Of a DNA stretch of 64,000 bases, positions 26,601-41,600 are shown piece after piece (position 1 is the stretch's first letter; every line of letters starts with the position of its first letter). The notes under the pieces were generated by a model. That model was given only the letters and a program-made list of their open reading frames with translations. It was not told where the DNA came from and made no database searches. The DNA comes from Arctopsyche grandis (lineage: Eukaryota > Arthropoda > Insecta > Trichoptera > Hydropsychidae). The stretch is from assembly GCF_051622035.1 (NCBI RefSeq), contig NC_135365.1:18181001-18245000 (forward strand), written 5' to 3'. The position numbers and the translations under genes were made by a program.

Positions 26601-29600
26601 TAGTAAAATTAAAAAAAAATAATTGCATGCAATCTGTCGGCGAGTTTTCCCCACAATGAATGAAATGAAATATCCTAGAATCCTTTTACCTATAAATACT
26701 AAAGATACCTATGCAACAACCTTTTCTTCGGGCATTCCGAGTACATACCCCAGTGTATTCAATATATAAGATTAATGGGTCAATTTATAGGGAAATCCCT
26801 ACATGTTCTGTATTTGGTAACAACTCATAACAATTATTTCAACCAGTATACATACATACATACATACATACATATGTACATATTCAATAAAAATATGTTC
26901 GATTAATTTGTTTTGCCAGTGATGGATGCAAAACTTGGGTATGAACGCCAGAATGCTTCATAAAGTCCAATTCACTGAAAGAAGTTTGAAACGCTGTATG
27001 CTTGACATAACGAGAAGAGATAGAAAACGGAAGGGTTATTGATATAGCGAAGATAGGGAATCCTAACCTAGCTAGAAGACTGGACAATAGATGGACGAAA
27101 AAAATTCTCAAACGGTACCTGAGAGAATATTAAAGTGTGCAAAGAAGGCTATTTATTTATTTATTTATACAGGTATACTCCCATTTTTATCAACACGACA
27201 TACATATATGGTCAGCATTGTACCTTATAGGAGTACTATTCATGGCCAATTTCAAACATCGATCATGAAACATTGCTTCATAGAAACATCTATGGACAAA
27301 TTTTTGCAGCATTTTTAAATATCAAAAAAAAATGAGGTGCTGTAAACTCAAATTTTATGAAAATTAGTACAGGATTGCCAATTTGTTGGAACCGTTTCTA
27401 AAATATAGATAACTTAGCAAACTCTAAAAGGAAACGATCGAACTTGGAGTCACATATTCAAAGTCTGGCCAGCAACAAATCCAGGGATAGAACCCGTGAC
27501 CATACAATCAAAAGCATTATATGCTAACCACTTATCTACATATGTTGCTGTAGATGGTCGTATGGAATAGGAAAAATTTGTAGGATGAGATGGATGAGAG
27601 TTGATCAAAACAGAGACAAATGGAAGCGTTAGAGCGGTGTTCATCCATGAAAGGATAGCGAATGGCTGTAAATGATGCTGATGATACATATTCATATGCA
27701 TGGCCGTAAAAAGTGCACACTTAAGTTCATTTCTTTTGATGTTGCACTACAAAAGCGAGAGAGCTGCACAGCTCATACCGCAGTCGTTTCCGTTTCCGTT
27801 CCAACGGGCTCTCCCCTTCTATTATTATTTACGCAATAGGCAAGATTTTTATTTGTGTGCAGAGTGCGTTGGCAAACGTACACTAGTACTAGGACCGGCC
27901 CCATTGACCAATCGGTCGCTGGTGTAATTCGAACATCTCCCACTCTCCCAGTCCATGCAATTTCGTTGATAAATTCGGACGTTCCAAACGATCCCACTCA
28001 CGTGTCGCCATTTTGCCACCCCAGCCAGTGTTGCCAATGCGAAAGCGACGCGCGAAAAATGTCACGCACAAAACGCTACGGCTGTAAGTGCAATTTTACC
28101 CCTTTTTCATTTATTCATTTTTAACACACCCGCAACACAGTTTACTATTCATGACAATTTTTCTATTTACTCTTTTTTGCGGCGGCGGCGACCTATAAAA
28201 ATATTCAAATTTTATCTCCCACTTTGCATGTTGACATGCAGCGAAAATTTCACGTGACGTTTAATTCTTTTCATTCCCCCCCTCCTTCCCAATTCCCATC
28301 TCGTTTCGATATAATCGAAAAATTTCGTACGCAATACTAATTTTGGTTGCGCTCTTGAATGGCATGTCATAACATTGTAATTTGTTGCCCGGCGCGTGTG
28401 ACTTTATGACCAAAACGATCTCGGCGAAGTACAAACGCGTTTGTTTACGCGTTGCGGTCACTGCCAGATAAATATACACATAAAACGGTTTTAATTTTGA
28501 GAATTGGGCCTATTTCCATTGTTCACGATATTATTGTATATCCATTTCCTGTGATCACAGCTCATATAATATTATACTTCTCAATGCCTTAACTTAGATA
28601 AGTCCACTCAGCTGTATGTGTTTCCTACTATTTTTTTTATCTATTATAGCGGGCGCTCTACATATTAGTTTATTATATGTACTTATACAATCAACCCTCC
28701 TATAACACGCTGGATTGGTACAGCAAAAATATTTATTAATTTATTTATACTTGGGAAAGGCGCCATGACCGTTGGACTCAATTTTATATTTTCCCAAGAT
28801 AGCGCTATCGGATTGCCCCTAAGTGCCATATATAGTACATATGTACATACACACATACATTCATATATACATTTTTATTTGTATTTTTTATATATGTACA
28901 TATACACATACCAGGAATGCCTAGCAGATAAACCCCAATGCGCCTTCCTGGCCAATTACAAAAAATACAGCATTTTTTTATTACACAAGTCGCTGAATTA
29001 CGAGACACTGAAAACTCGAAATTAACGAGACATCTATGAATTTTAACTTGTTCATAAATCTTATTGTACATTAATAATACTCAAATAGTAGGTTCGATGG
29101 TTTTTAGCCAATTTAATCGAGGAACCGTTTCAACAATGAAATATTGAGATAGGAAACGATCAACCTGGAGTCACAAATATTCAAGTCTGACCATTTAATT
29201 AATTTATTAATTTATTAATTTTTTATTGGTGTTTTACATTGTTTATATGTATGTAGGTAGGTAGGTAGTTTTTACCATGTTTAAACGATTAAATATAAAT
29301 ATTAAACTAAATATATTTAAAAGGTATTTGAAAAAAATACGACCGCGTGCGGATCATTTTATTTTTTTTTTTTTAATTAATAGCTTAATATGCCATAACC
29401 CATGCGATGATATTTCATCTGGCATAACAGTTCGCTTCAATTTGCCTCAATAACGAAAAGAATTGCAGAAGACAACATAAAATACAATTGAAATACATAA
29501 ACAAATTAATGAATCATAGATAAACCTCAATATAAGATATTTTCATATTGATTAGAAATGGTCTACAATAATACAACAAATTCTTTTACTTAGATTGCTT

Positions 29601-32600
29601 GTCGAATTGCTTTTCGTAATTGGTTCAATTTTTTGGTAGCAACACTTTCAATCAATTCAATCATCTGTCCGTTTGAATATTTGTACCAATGGCGTGTCAC
29701 GTACCTTACCCCATACTCTTTTCTTTAAAAAATTATACGTATATAAATAAATACCGCAAGCCATTCTAATTAAAATTTGAGCTTCTTATTTGAAATTGGA
29801 ACACTTTAAATTACCAAAAACACACTTTCAAATTGAAAAATTAACATTCTCGTGGAATTTCAGATTACAACAGTACAGGGTAAGTATGTCGCCTTGATGC
29901 GCAAACTTTCCGAAACGTATTATATTTAATATAAGGAGTGAATATTAATTTTAATTCACATTCGCACTTGGAGCACTGAAGGGCTCACTCTCGAGATCCT
30001 TGCCTATCACTGGTACAGAAAAGTTAATTAATCAACGTCAAAATAATGAAATATACGTTTTGACGTCATTCTGAAAGTGAGCAAGCTTTGAATATACATA
30101 CCTATACGTGTATATTTCTTTTTAATTTTTAATACAAAACCCGTCAAAAAATTCATGAAAATCAGCATCGCGTTTCTGTCCATAAATTCATTCGCATCTA
30201 ATTCCACTGAGAGTCCGTTTACAATTTATGAATCCGAACTTAAGACACACTCGACTGTTAAAATTGAAAATGCTCCACTACATATAATATGTATTGTTGT
30301 TTTTGACAATCTCAACGATCATTCAGTTGTAAAATTAGTTTATAAATTCTGACTGCATAAGTATAATATATGCACAAAGTTGAGATGCGGTAAAGCAATG
30401 TCAAACTTTAGCTCGCGCCGAGTTCAAGATGAACTTTTGTTTGCACGCAAAGCTCTCTGACACGACCACCTTCAAAATTAAACGAAATTTTCATACCCAA
30501 GTTTGGAGATGTTTGACGTGTGTTAAACACCCATATATACGTACATACAAGCACACACTGATCTGGAACGAACGGGTTAATTATTATCGGCAATCGGTCC
30601 AAATCGCACTAATCGCCCCGATCCTCCAGCTTTTAATTAAGCCTTGACCACAATAAAGTGACAATTAACAACACGCATATGTATGTGTGGTGAGGGCGTG
30701 TGAGACCTCACGCAGTTGAGCCCTCCCGTAGGGCTTTAATGATTTATTAAGAGGACTCTTGGTCTCATCGGCGTTACGTGTGCCTGAAACCTTCCAGACC
30801 CGTAAGTAATTGCCGGACAAAACGTAGTACACATACTTCAAAGGGTCGGAAAATCGTTTAGGAAGCTCGCTCCAGAATTTACATAGATATAAAAGCAACT
30901 TCGACTAATACGCACATCATTAAGACAATCTACAATAAAACTTAATTAGAACCAATTTCATTATTATTGAACAATTATACATATACATACATATGTTACA
31001 GTTGAAGTGTGTTTGCTACAAATAGTTGCAAACCACGCGGCTGCATGCTCATTTCGATTGAATTTTGACTGTTTGAATTTCAGCATGTACAAAAGACGAG
31101 ATATTCATGGGGTTGCGCAGATGACATTTCGATGTTCATTGATGATTGGCAATTCTTAAAATTGAGTTGTAAATCTTTCTGGCAAGTTTAAAATGGCAAA
31201 AGCCGAGACAATGGTATGAAATGAGCATGTAGCACATACTACATAGGTGGCCGAAATATAAAGGCGCCCGAGAGATTTGAAAAAGAACAAGACATTCCTA
31301 CTTTTTAAAATGCATTTAGATCGTCTTGTTGTATACTTGTGGATTTCAAGTTACAACTACAAAACACCCGAACTATAATTCAGAGAAATAACGGGATAGC
31401 AGGTATAGATTCAGTCCGCATAGAGCTGGGTCTTTTATATTCTATTATATTTGCAACTGCCAGATGTATTTCTTCGAGTATGTTGAGTATTGGTTGGTCA
31501 TCGGAAGAACAATGTCCTTAATGTGGGATTGGGGGTAAAAACAATATATTTTTTTATAAATAAATAAATATAAACTAATAATATTATTTTAAATTTTGAC
31601 ATTAAATTCAAATAATGGTCACAAATGGGGGTGGCGGCCAAATTGGTAGGAACATTTCAACAATTCAATCAGATAAATTGGCAAACTCTGATAGGAAACG
31701 ATCGACCACAAAGTCACAAACCAAGGTCTGGCCAGCAGCAACCAGTGGAACTCGAACTAGTGACCACTATGTTCGAAAGCATTATATACTAACCACTAGT
31801 CCATGTTACTGGTTTTTTGCATTTACGATAGTAAAATATGTACATATATGCACGTACTATATATTTTTAATTTAAGTCTTTATAATTTATTCTGAATTTG
31901 AATACAATGTGTATTATATGGTTCGGTGATTACTGGTCACAAATTACTCGTCACAAAGTCACTAAAATCTCTATAACGGAGCCGAGAATTTATTTTATGA
32001 GAATTTGAGTGGCAAATATTGTGTATTTGCGATTTTCATGAGAAAAATTGTCTTTATGACCACACCAATGTGACGAATAGTCCAATTACCGTATTATATA
32101 ATCATAATGGAGTGTTCTCTTTGGGTCGTATGATCAAGTGCACGCAGCAGCGCATTCTACTCCCAAGTACATTAGCTTTACAAAGACTTCACAGTCTGTA
32201 AGGGGGAAGGTTTTCAGCGAGAACCTCGTCGAGTCACGTCTAGTTTCAGCTTTATTTCGTCCTGAAAGCTCGGCCGCATAAAAGCTTACGTAGAAAAGCC
32301 CTTCCGCCACCGCTTGATTGATTGCCACTCGGAAAATGGCCTTTAAGTGGATCTTTAAAACAGGATTTAAACCTAACCGCACGCTAATAATACCTCAATT
32401 GAGAAAAGAACCGAATTTCCACATCATTGGCTCTTTAACTTTAGCGTTTTATTTCAATAGTTTGCGCTATAGAATTTTCCAACGGTCAATGAACTACATA
32501 TGTACATACATTTGCTCCGCATCTGAAACCACTTCGGTATAATCTATTCGAAAATGCTTAAGCTTTTAACTGATTGTTTGCACGCTGCTTATTTTAGATA

Positions 32601-35600
32601 TGAATATTGTTAAAATTCCACGTAAATTTTCTGAGTGTTCTTTCCGGAATAGTTTTGCTTTTATATACACAGCTCTACGCAGTTTATTCCACAAATGTGT
32701 TTACATTGTATTATGTTTTCTTAGGAATATTTTTATTATTAAGGAAGATTTGTACGAAATAACAGAAAATAATTTCACTTTGGCAATTTTAACGACTTCA
32801 ATAAATTTTTAGCCGCCGCAAACGACTTTGATTATTACTTTTAATAGCAAACACGTGTATCTCTAAAATTGCTAATGGTTTCGCGGGAAAGCTCCAGAAC
32901 GTAATGAGGCAATATATTTCACCAAAAATTATAGCATACATATTATCAGCGATACAATATGGCTTAAACCAAAATTAAATTTTAGATATGCATATGTATC
33001 TAAATGAGTTCGAATGTATTAGTCTAAAATTATGCAACTCTCTACTACGCGAGGTGTGCAATTTAATTTAAAACAAACATGCGATATTTATGGGTTAGAC
33101 CACTTTTCCGCTGATTATCTCATAGCAAAAAATAAATGAAGAGACTCACCTGTAGTTTTTATTTACACAATACTAAACACATTATTATCGCTAGCTCGTT
33201 GTGCCTGATGTGAACAAGCTGTCGCAGTTTTCATTCGAAAACATTGTAATATAAATAAAGTTATCATAACATTTCTAATAGTTTGGATATATTTTCAGTT
33301 TGAATTTATTTTATTTGCATTCAAATTAATTTGGGGCGTGAAAACGTGAAAACTTTTATATAAACATGAATATTATACCTATTATACATAAATGCCAGAC
33401 GAAACCGCGCGGGTGGGGAGGGGTTCAAAAAAAGGTCAGCGGGATTTTTTTTTATCTTCTCTCATTCCCATGATTTATGGCGCTACAAGAGGTATTAATG
33501 GTTAAAATTGTTTTTATGTCACACCCACCTTCATTTAATCCGCCAGATTTTCCGCCTCTGAGGGTTCGGAATAGCAAGCGTTTCACATTTCCATTCTGCG
33601 AACAATGAAAAATAAAATGCAGACATCAAAAAAAAAAATCTTCTATGGAGCTAGACTACTCAGTATGTAGTTCAAAGAATTGAAAACGTACATACAGCTC
33701 CAAATACTTAATTGGATTTTTTTTCTACAGATTTATCTATGTAGAATAGATTGAAAATACCACTTACATATGTATGTACATATATTATATGTATATCATA
33801 CATATCTAGCTACAGCATAGTGCACTGTTAGAGATATTGCATAAAATTAGAGATGCCGTAGGTTCAATTCTCGGCCAAATTTGCTGCTGGCGGGATATTG
33901 TGGTTATTAAAACACAAATCTCCTGCTAGAATTTGCCGATTTAACTAACTTAATTAAAATCGGTATTCTCCCCTTTTTAATAGTACGGAGAAAAAATCCG
34001 TAAAAGAAATATATATTTTTTTGACTTTTAAAATTCGCTAGGAAATTAATTATAAGTATTGTTGCGTAGAGGTGGGTGGAGGATCCAATTAAAAGGCCAA
34101 AGTCGTGCCACAGCATTTATTGGTGATTAAGGAGATACACGCACTGCCAGTGCTCCGTCCAGAATGTCTTGATATGGTCTAAGTACCTCCTTATAAGGGA
34201 CAGGTCGCTCAAGGCATCTTCGACGTCCGGTTACTTCCCTATTGTTTAGGCATGTACTCGGATATGTATTCCCACGACACTCAGTCCCACGCTATCGGTA
34301 ACTTCTGAGAAGGGGCCAATAGCGGCCAATTCGGTGGCCATTGTTTAGCCTACTTGCACTTAGTCTAGAGATAATTTCTAAAACCATACTAGGTGGTGCT
34401 ATTGTATTATATGACAATTGTATTATAATGTTTAGAATTGTTTAGTACTTATGTACAAAAAGAATTTGACTATAAGTTTTGCCTTGTCATGCCACCTATG
34501 TATGGTAGAAATGTATGTATTTACATATTTAGTCATCATGTAGTTATTTATGTATTTAGCCAGCAGTATCTCTCAGTGGTTGCGTTTATGTTTAGCACCG
34601 AGAGATTACTGGGTTTGATCCCGTGGTAATCTTTAATACTGCTGGTTAGACTTGGAAATTTGTGACTCCAAGTCGATCGTTTATTATCAGAGTTTGCCAA
34701 TTTATCTGATTTTCAGTGTTGAAACGATTCCTCAAATTGGCAAAAATCATCATACCCACTGTCACAAATATCTGAATTTGATTTATGTACAATATGTACA
34801 AATTTTCGTACAAGTCTAAATCCATGGATGGCTCAATGGATTAATTAATTCATTCATTCATTTTTAATTGCGTGTTCTTCAGCCTCTCGAAATAGAGTGA
34901 TTTATATAATAAAAATGCTGCAATGTATGTGATTGATTGTCTAGGAAGGTGCATTGGGTGTGTCAGGCATTCCTAGTATACGTATATAATATCTATGTGA
35001 AAAATAAAATATAAGGCAATGGTGACAGATGAAATAAATAAGCAACTGTAGTATTTTCATTTATGCAATAAATTATAAACTATAATTGGTCCGCTCTAGG
35101 AAGAGACTTACGAAAAACGTACTCACTATCTCCCTCGCTGTCTCTCGACCAATAGCATTTCGTGCAGACAATAGAACACTGCACGCGCGAAATGCCATTG
35201 GTCTAAATGGGGTGAAGGGGACAGCATATGCGTTTTACCTGAGTATCATCCTACACCTGATGGACAATGGATATTCATTACACAGCGGTCACATCTGCTT
35301 TGTATTTTTTTTTAATTTGATATCAAAAGTCTTAATAATATATCCTAACTTATAAAATTTCAGTATGATGCAAAGGGCCCAAGAGACGGAATACATCAAT
35401 GTGAACTGTGTAGACCCTCTTGGCAGGAGTGCCTTACTGATGGCCATCGACAACGAGAACTTGGAGATGGTCGAGCTGCTGATCGAGCATCGAGTGCAAA
35501 CCAGAGACGCCCTTCTCCACGCCATCTCCGAAGAGTTCGTCGAGGCCGTCGAAGCACTTCTGGACCACGAGGAGACCAGACACAAATTTGGCGAGCTTCA

Positions 35601-38600
35601 CGTAAGCCGCACTATTTGTTTTCCATTGAGTTCACTATTTGCAAAGTGCACACAATGTTTGTGTAATAAGACGGTGTTCGCTTTTACGACTTTGCTTTGA
35701 TTCTCCAAAGAAAACATTTACGCTTACGGCAAATCAACTGGAATACTATGTATCTGTTAACTTATATATGTACCTTTTCGATACACAATTACGCAAATAT
35801 TGCCTATTCGAGCAATGATTTTCGCAGCTAAATATAAATTTGTTTATGTAATCTGTAGGTATACGGTTGAACTTTATTACGAGCGCCAAGGGATCAGTGA
35901 AAATTGCTTATAATAGCCATTAATCGTTATTGCCATTTTGTGTAATATAAATTTATTCTTAATAGCAATAATAATAATTAGTTGAACTAATCTAAATTTA
36001 TACGCTTGCCGTAAACGTCAGAGTTTTTTTTATATAAACAAGATAAATTTTATTATTATTATAATAAAATTAAAAATCCAAAGGTACTGTAGCTCAATAT
36101 AATCAACATTTTACAATCAATATAATTCCAATATACATAGTGTAAAATAATTCATTACTTTATTTAAGAATATTAACCTTACTATAATCATTAATATCAT
36201 ATATACATATGTATGTACATATGTCATGGTAAACGGACTATTTCGCATATTGCGATCGCGCACACGACAATCGTTGCCACGAAGATCGCGAATACGGATT
36301 ATCTAGCTCTCGAGTTCACGTAAGTATGATTGTTCGCGTGTGTGACTCTCGATGGATAAAGTTTTCGGGTGCCAAATGTTCCAAGATCAAGATTTTGGTG
36401 ACGTGCGTGAAATCGCTTTGTGCGGAAAAATCACCGAACCGTATGTCATATGTTGGGTTTAAAATGCAATTTAATCCTAAAAAAAACATTCATAATCTAA
36501 AAGTATGTATGTACATGTTACAGACCAAGTGTGTATTTCGTTCGTTCATGAACATATTAGTTTGTTCATACACGAACCAATCTGACCAGTTACAAATGAA
36601 TTAGATGCATAGTTTGTTCATGCACAAATTACTAGACCTAAGTTTATGTACATATTCTCAATCGTTTGTGCCATCCCTTTATATATATACATATATGATT
36701 ACCCCGAGTTGCAATATTTTAAAAATAGTTGAAACGGGAACTATAGTAACGTTCTAATGTGGTTTCCAAAGGATTTCCTTTTTAAAGACTTGGTGCTTTA
36801 ACATCTGAAAACTTTGAAAACTCAAAAGTTTTGACAGCTAAGTGCTTCATGTGACACCTAGTGAATCTAAGTACATACATATATGAAGATACATAGCTTT
36901 TGACAAAAGCACTTAAACTAAAACCAATAAAAATAGTTTGTGTATGAACAAACTAGTATGTTGATAAACGAACCGGAGTTAACACGGACTGTAACATATA
37001 CATACATACATACATACATGTAGATAATAAATATGTTTGCTTACAAATGCCGGAACTCATTTCTTTCCAAGCTTTTTATTAAAGAAAATTATATTGAAAT
37101 ATTATGCCACGGAGCGGATATAAAATTAGACATAATTTAAAAAAAAGTATAAAAAATGTGCCGGAACGCCGTTCCAGTACGTGATATTACAAAAAATCCC
37201 TGTGCATATAAATATTATTTACAGTGTATAATAAAAGTTGCCGAATTAATTTTAATTTTAAGAATATTTTTTGTTAAAGAATATCTTAACCTGTAAATGA
37301 AGGCTAGTAAAAAAAAGGAATGTGGACCAATTTTTACTAATTCTCAAAGTTTTTCAAAGAATCATTAATCACATTGATGAAGATTGTTTTTGTACCGGCT
37401 CCCTTTCCGGTATGAATTTCTAATATTATCCTGAAACATAATAATGTAGGTACTCAAAAAATTTGCAACTCAATCATCCGGAATAACTTGAGCGAAAGTG
37501 ATCCCTTTTTAACTTATTGAAAAATACTCTACATTTGAAAATTTTACGACTCCTCCCTTTTGTGTAATGAAACGACATCACTTCAAAATTGAGCCTTTCA
37601 CGCGCTTACTTTCCCCCGAATTCGCCTTTTAAGTCATAACACACACTGTGCTACAATTCATCGCCGAAAAAAAAAGACACTCAAAGGGAAACGAGGACAA
37701 AAGGACCAAGATATCTCCAGTAGTTTATTTGTGCCCGTTCAAGTTTCCAATTACTGTCTGCGTTCGGCGCAGACATTCGGACGCCATTTTCCCCACCGAG
37801 GAAATCTGTCTTTGAAAAATATCCCTCGGGATTTTTATATTCGGATAAACAATGGATAAATGGCACCCGGAATCTCCTCCCACCACTCAGGCCATTGTTT
37901 CGGATACCGAGGGATATTTTCCCAAAGTGAGCCGCGTCGGAAAATACCGGAAAGTATCGATAACTTAACTTCCCATTACCCTTTGTAAAATGGCCTCTTT
38001 TCACATACCTATGTATATTATGTGTCAAAATCACTGTGTTAATTTGACAATTATTTTGTGCTGTACAGAGTTGGGAAGCACTTCCACCAGATACAGCCAC
38101 CTTTACGCCCGACATAACCCCCCTCATACTGGCAGCTCACAGGGACAACTATGAAATTATCAAGATACTTCTGGACCGTGGTGCAACATTACCTATGCCG
38201 CATGATGTGAGGTAATATCGAATCTATGTACATCATAAAATTTAATGTAATCTGGTTATACATATATACACTAGTAGCCTAGTGCACGCATTCGTTCTGG
38301 AGAGAAAAAATTGAGCACCGTCCAAATAACTGTAAGTTGACAGAATCCACGCACACGTATTGTTACTCTGATTTTGGTTTTTCTTTTTATATAAAAAGGT
38401 GAATTTACATACATCAGTATAATACAACTGAACAAGAAAAATTGAAAAATTAAACTGAAAAAATAAATATTACCCACTTGATAGTTTTTACAATGTACAT
38501 AACGTTTGTGAAAGCGGAGACAAGTCTGGACCTGTTCAATTTGCGTGCATGCTCAGACAATAGACATGCAGGATCAACCTCAACGATCGCGAAAGCTGAG

Positions 38601-41600
38601 ATCTGCTTTTTATCTTTAAAGTGACGTACAAACAGCAGATTTAAGATTCTCGATCTCTTGATTCAGATCAATAAATGCTGTAAAGTAACTTTGACCTTTT
38701 TTTGATCCTGAACCCAATCTTACGCAGCGATAGTTTTACAAATATAATATATTTAATACAAGCCATCAACATGTCCTGAAATAAGGAAGACAAAATAAAG
38801 AAACGACTGAAACTAAGATTAAGTGAATTTAATCGAATGAAAATGAAATAGATATTACAGCGTAGCTTACTAGTTAAGCCATTTTTTTACCAGTAGATAG
38901 TGTGAGAGTTCAAATCCCGGCCGGAATTGATTTATATATGTATGCTGGCAAGATCTAGATGGTTATTAATTTCAGATAGATCGCCTCCTGTTTGCCATTT
39001 TGTTTAGCTCAATTACCTAATCAATTACAAAATCAGCATCCTAACTATCCTCCCCTCCATTTCTCGTATATTCGTAGCAAGTTCAAATTTGTTGATTGTT
39101 AAATATGTATATCCTCATTGTAGAATGTGTTACAAATTTGGCCATATGAGTCACTTTGGGGCAACCTGTTATGGCACCTATAGTAAAAGGAAATATATTA
39201 AAAATTATAAAGATTCAAATAGTGATGGGTTAGGGTAATAGTCCAAGATAGTGTAAAATTATGCATGGAAAGTCATAAGTGAGATGAGTAAACGAAGTTA
39301 GGATAACTAGTGTTGCTCATAACAGATGCAATAAACAAGATATATTATATGTATAAAAAAAATTGGAACAGTTTTGAAAGAGTATCCACTATAAGTATAT
39401 TCGTGGGTGAACAATAGAGACCCTGGATTAGGCGAACGAGACTCAGTAAGTGCCCGAACAAAGGACACGCTCAAGCTCTCACAGAACAATAGACTCACCA
39501 CATACATAAATGGATCGGGGAAGCTGTGGTGAGCAACTTGTCCTTTTTAAGGAGGTACACACGGTAGATCAGATTATTATGGAGTGAGCGGTGGATGCAT
39601 GTGGATCTCTTGAATCATTGAATAAATGATGTGAAGTAACTTTGGCCTTTCATTTGGATCCTGATATTGATGAAAATAATAACTTTTTGCACTTTTTTCA
39701 GGTGTGGATGTGACGAATGTGTCACCTCGCGTCAAGAAGACTCTCTCAGACATTCCCGCTCGAGGATAAATGCTTATCGAGCCCTAGCTAGTCCTAGTCT
39801 CATAGCTCTATCGTCTAAAGATCCCATATTAACGGCTTTCGAACTGTCATGGGAGTTGAGACGCCTGAGCTTCATGGAGCATGAATTCAAGGTAAGCTTC
39901 AGTATGCTCTCCAAGCATAGCAAATAAATGTGTTTATTTTTAAAAGTATTTCAGATACTCGAGATAATGTTTATTATTAAAAGTTTATCTTTGAAGTGCT
40001 TTATTTTATATTTGTCTTTACATTATATACCTACGTTTTTGCAGATAGAGTATCAGGAACTTAGAAAGCAATGTCAAGAATTCGCCACCGCTTTATTAGA
40101 TCACACGCGAAGCTCGCACGAATTAGAAGTACTTCTCAACCACGACCCCACAGGACCGGCTTTCGAACATGGCGAGAGGATGCAGCTGAACAGACTGAAA
40201 CTCGCCATCAAACTCAGACAAAAAAAGGTATCGCAGACTCGTCTGAAACTGTCTGAAATTGGTCAACTTTTGCAATTTTCATTTTGTTTTTCAGTTCGTG
40301 GCACACCCCAACGTCCAACAGCTGCTGGCGTCGATCTGGTACGAGGGTCTGCCCGGTTTCAGAAGGAAAAACATGGCACTGCAAGCACTGGAGATCGTCC
40401 GTATCGGCATGATGTTCCCATTGTTCTCGGCTTCTTATATCATAGCACCACATTCTGCACTCGGCAAGACGATGCGTAAACCATTCATCAAGTTCATCTG
40501 TCATTCGGCGAGTTACTTCACTTTTCTTTGTAAGTATCCATCATCATCCACTGCTGAATATCAATAAATCATGCCATGCTTTCACACACTGACGGATAGG
40601 GGGCAGCGATATTTTAAAAACAAACTAGTTATATTCAATATTTATTTAAATAAAATATGCTTACATTCTAAAGAAACATTACACTAATAAATAATAAAAT
40701 TACTATAATCCATCCGCTGTAAATAAAGATAATTCATACTAAGTTAAATTAAATCGAGTCTTACTTAAATATGTAGCCTAATGGTAAGAACACACTCAAA
40801 AGTGCGGCACGGAACTCGCACGTGGACTTCAGCGGTGAGAGGTGCATATTCATGCCATTATCAATTCTTATCTTATTATTTCGACAAGTTTCTCCTACAT
40901 TTCTTTAAGTATGAGAATCGCCGTTATCGATCACTTTATCAATATTTATTTATTTATTTTATTTTATTAGAAAAACCAACAGTCTTAAATCAAAACAGAA
41001 CAAATAATAAAATACATTACAAAAGACCAATTATAGGATAAAATATCACTGAAAACACTCCAGGAGTGAGGCTTGTGAAGGAAAGCAGTGGTACAATTTT
41101 AACGTACCGTAGTATGTCTAGCATTTTTTATTTCTAAACTATATAAAAAACGATTATTTCGCACATTGCGATCGTGCACATAACAATCGTTGTCGCGAAA
41201 ATCGCAAATACGGAATATCTGGCACTCGTGTTCTCGTTAGTATGATATTTCGCGTGTTTAACTCTCGACGGATAGAATTTTTGGGTACCAGATGTTCCGT
41301 GATCGAGATTTTAATGACGTGTGCGAGATCGCTTTGTGCGAAATAATCACCGAACCAAAAAAAAAAACACTTGCCGCGTGTGTCTTTACCCCAATCTTTC
41401 CATTGTTTACAAAAATATTTATCATGTCGTCAATATTTACATCAATATTCCTATGAGTATTTAATAATACTAAAACTGAGTTTTTTTTTTTGACTCATTC
41501 TATTCCTCAAATAAGTCTTCAGCCTTTTCCAATTTTAGAAACTTCTCTCCGCTGAAACTATACTTAGTCGTAATGTAAAATAAACGTATAGTAAAGTACA

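Larger units (their letters stand above)
17692..35363. other. Trpgamma intron 1 (17.7 kb)
   Basis: The largest intron of the gene, joining phase 2 exon 1 to exon 2. It holds family A and B SINEs, the CGGCTTCGCTCGG repeat at 21,743, an RTE fragment, several MITE ends, a GC-richer island at 27.75-28.09 kb, and a presumed LTR fragment at 34.06 kb. 18,000-21,060 and 23,340-25,400 show only AT-rich unique-looking sequence and simple repeats. No gene on either strand could be supported. Confidence 0.8.

Noticed and set aside
28059..28083. ATG at 28,059 as start of the alternative Trpgamma N-terminus
   Set aside because: Its phase leads to a stop immediately after joining exon 2; only the ATG at 28,037 is compatible.
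37681..38127. 148-codon - strand frame
   Set aside because: Lies over the hairpin and antisense to Trpgamma exon 3; no domain seen.
38540..39668. Full-length LTR retrotransposon between the two LTR-like sequences
   Set aside because: The roughly 550 bp between them hold a family B SINE and no gag or pol; both are better read as independent fragments.
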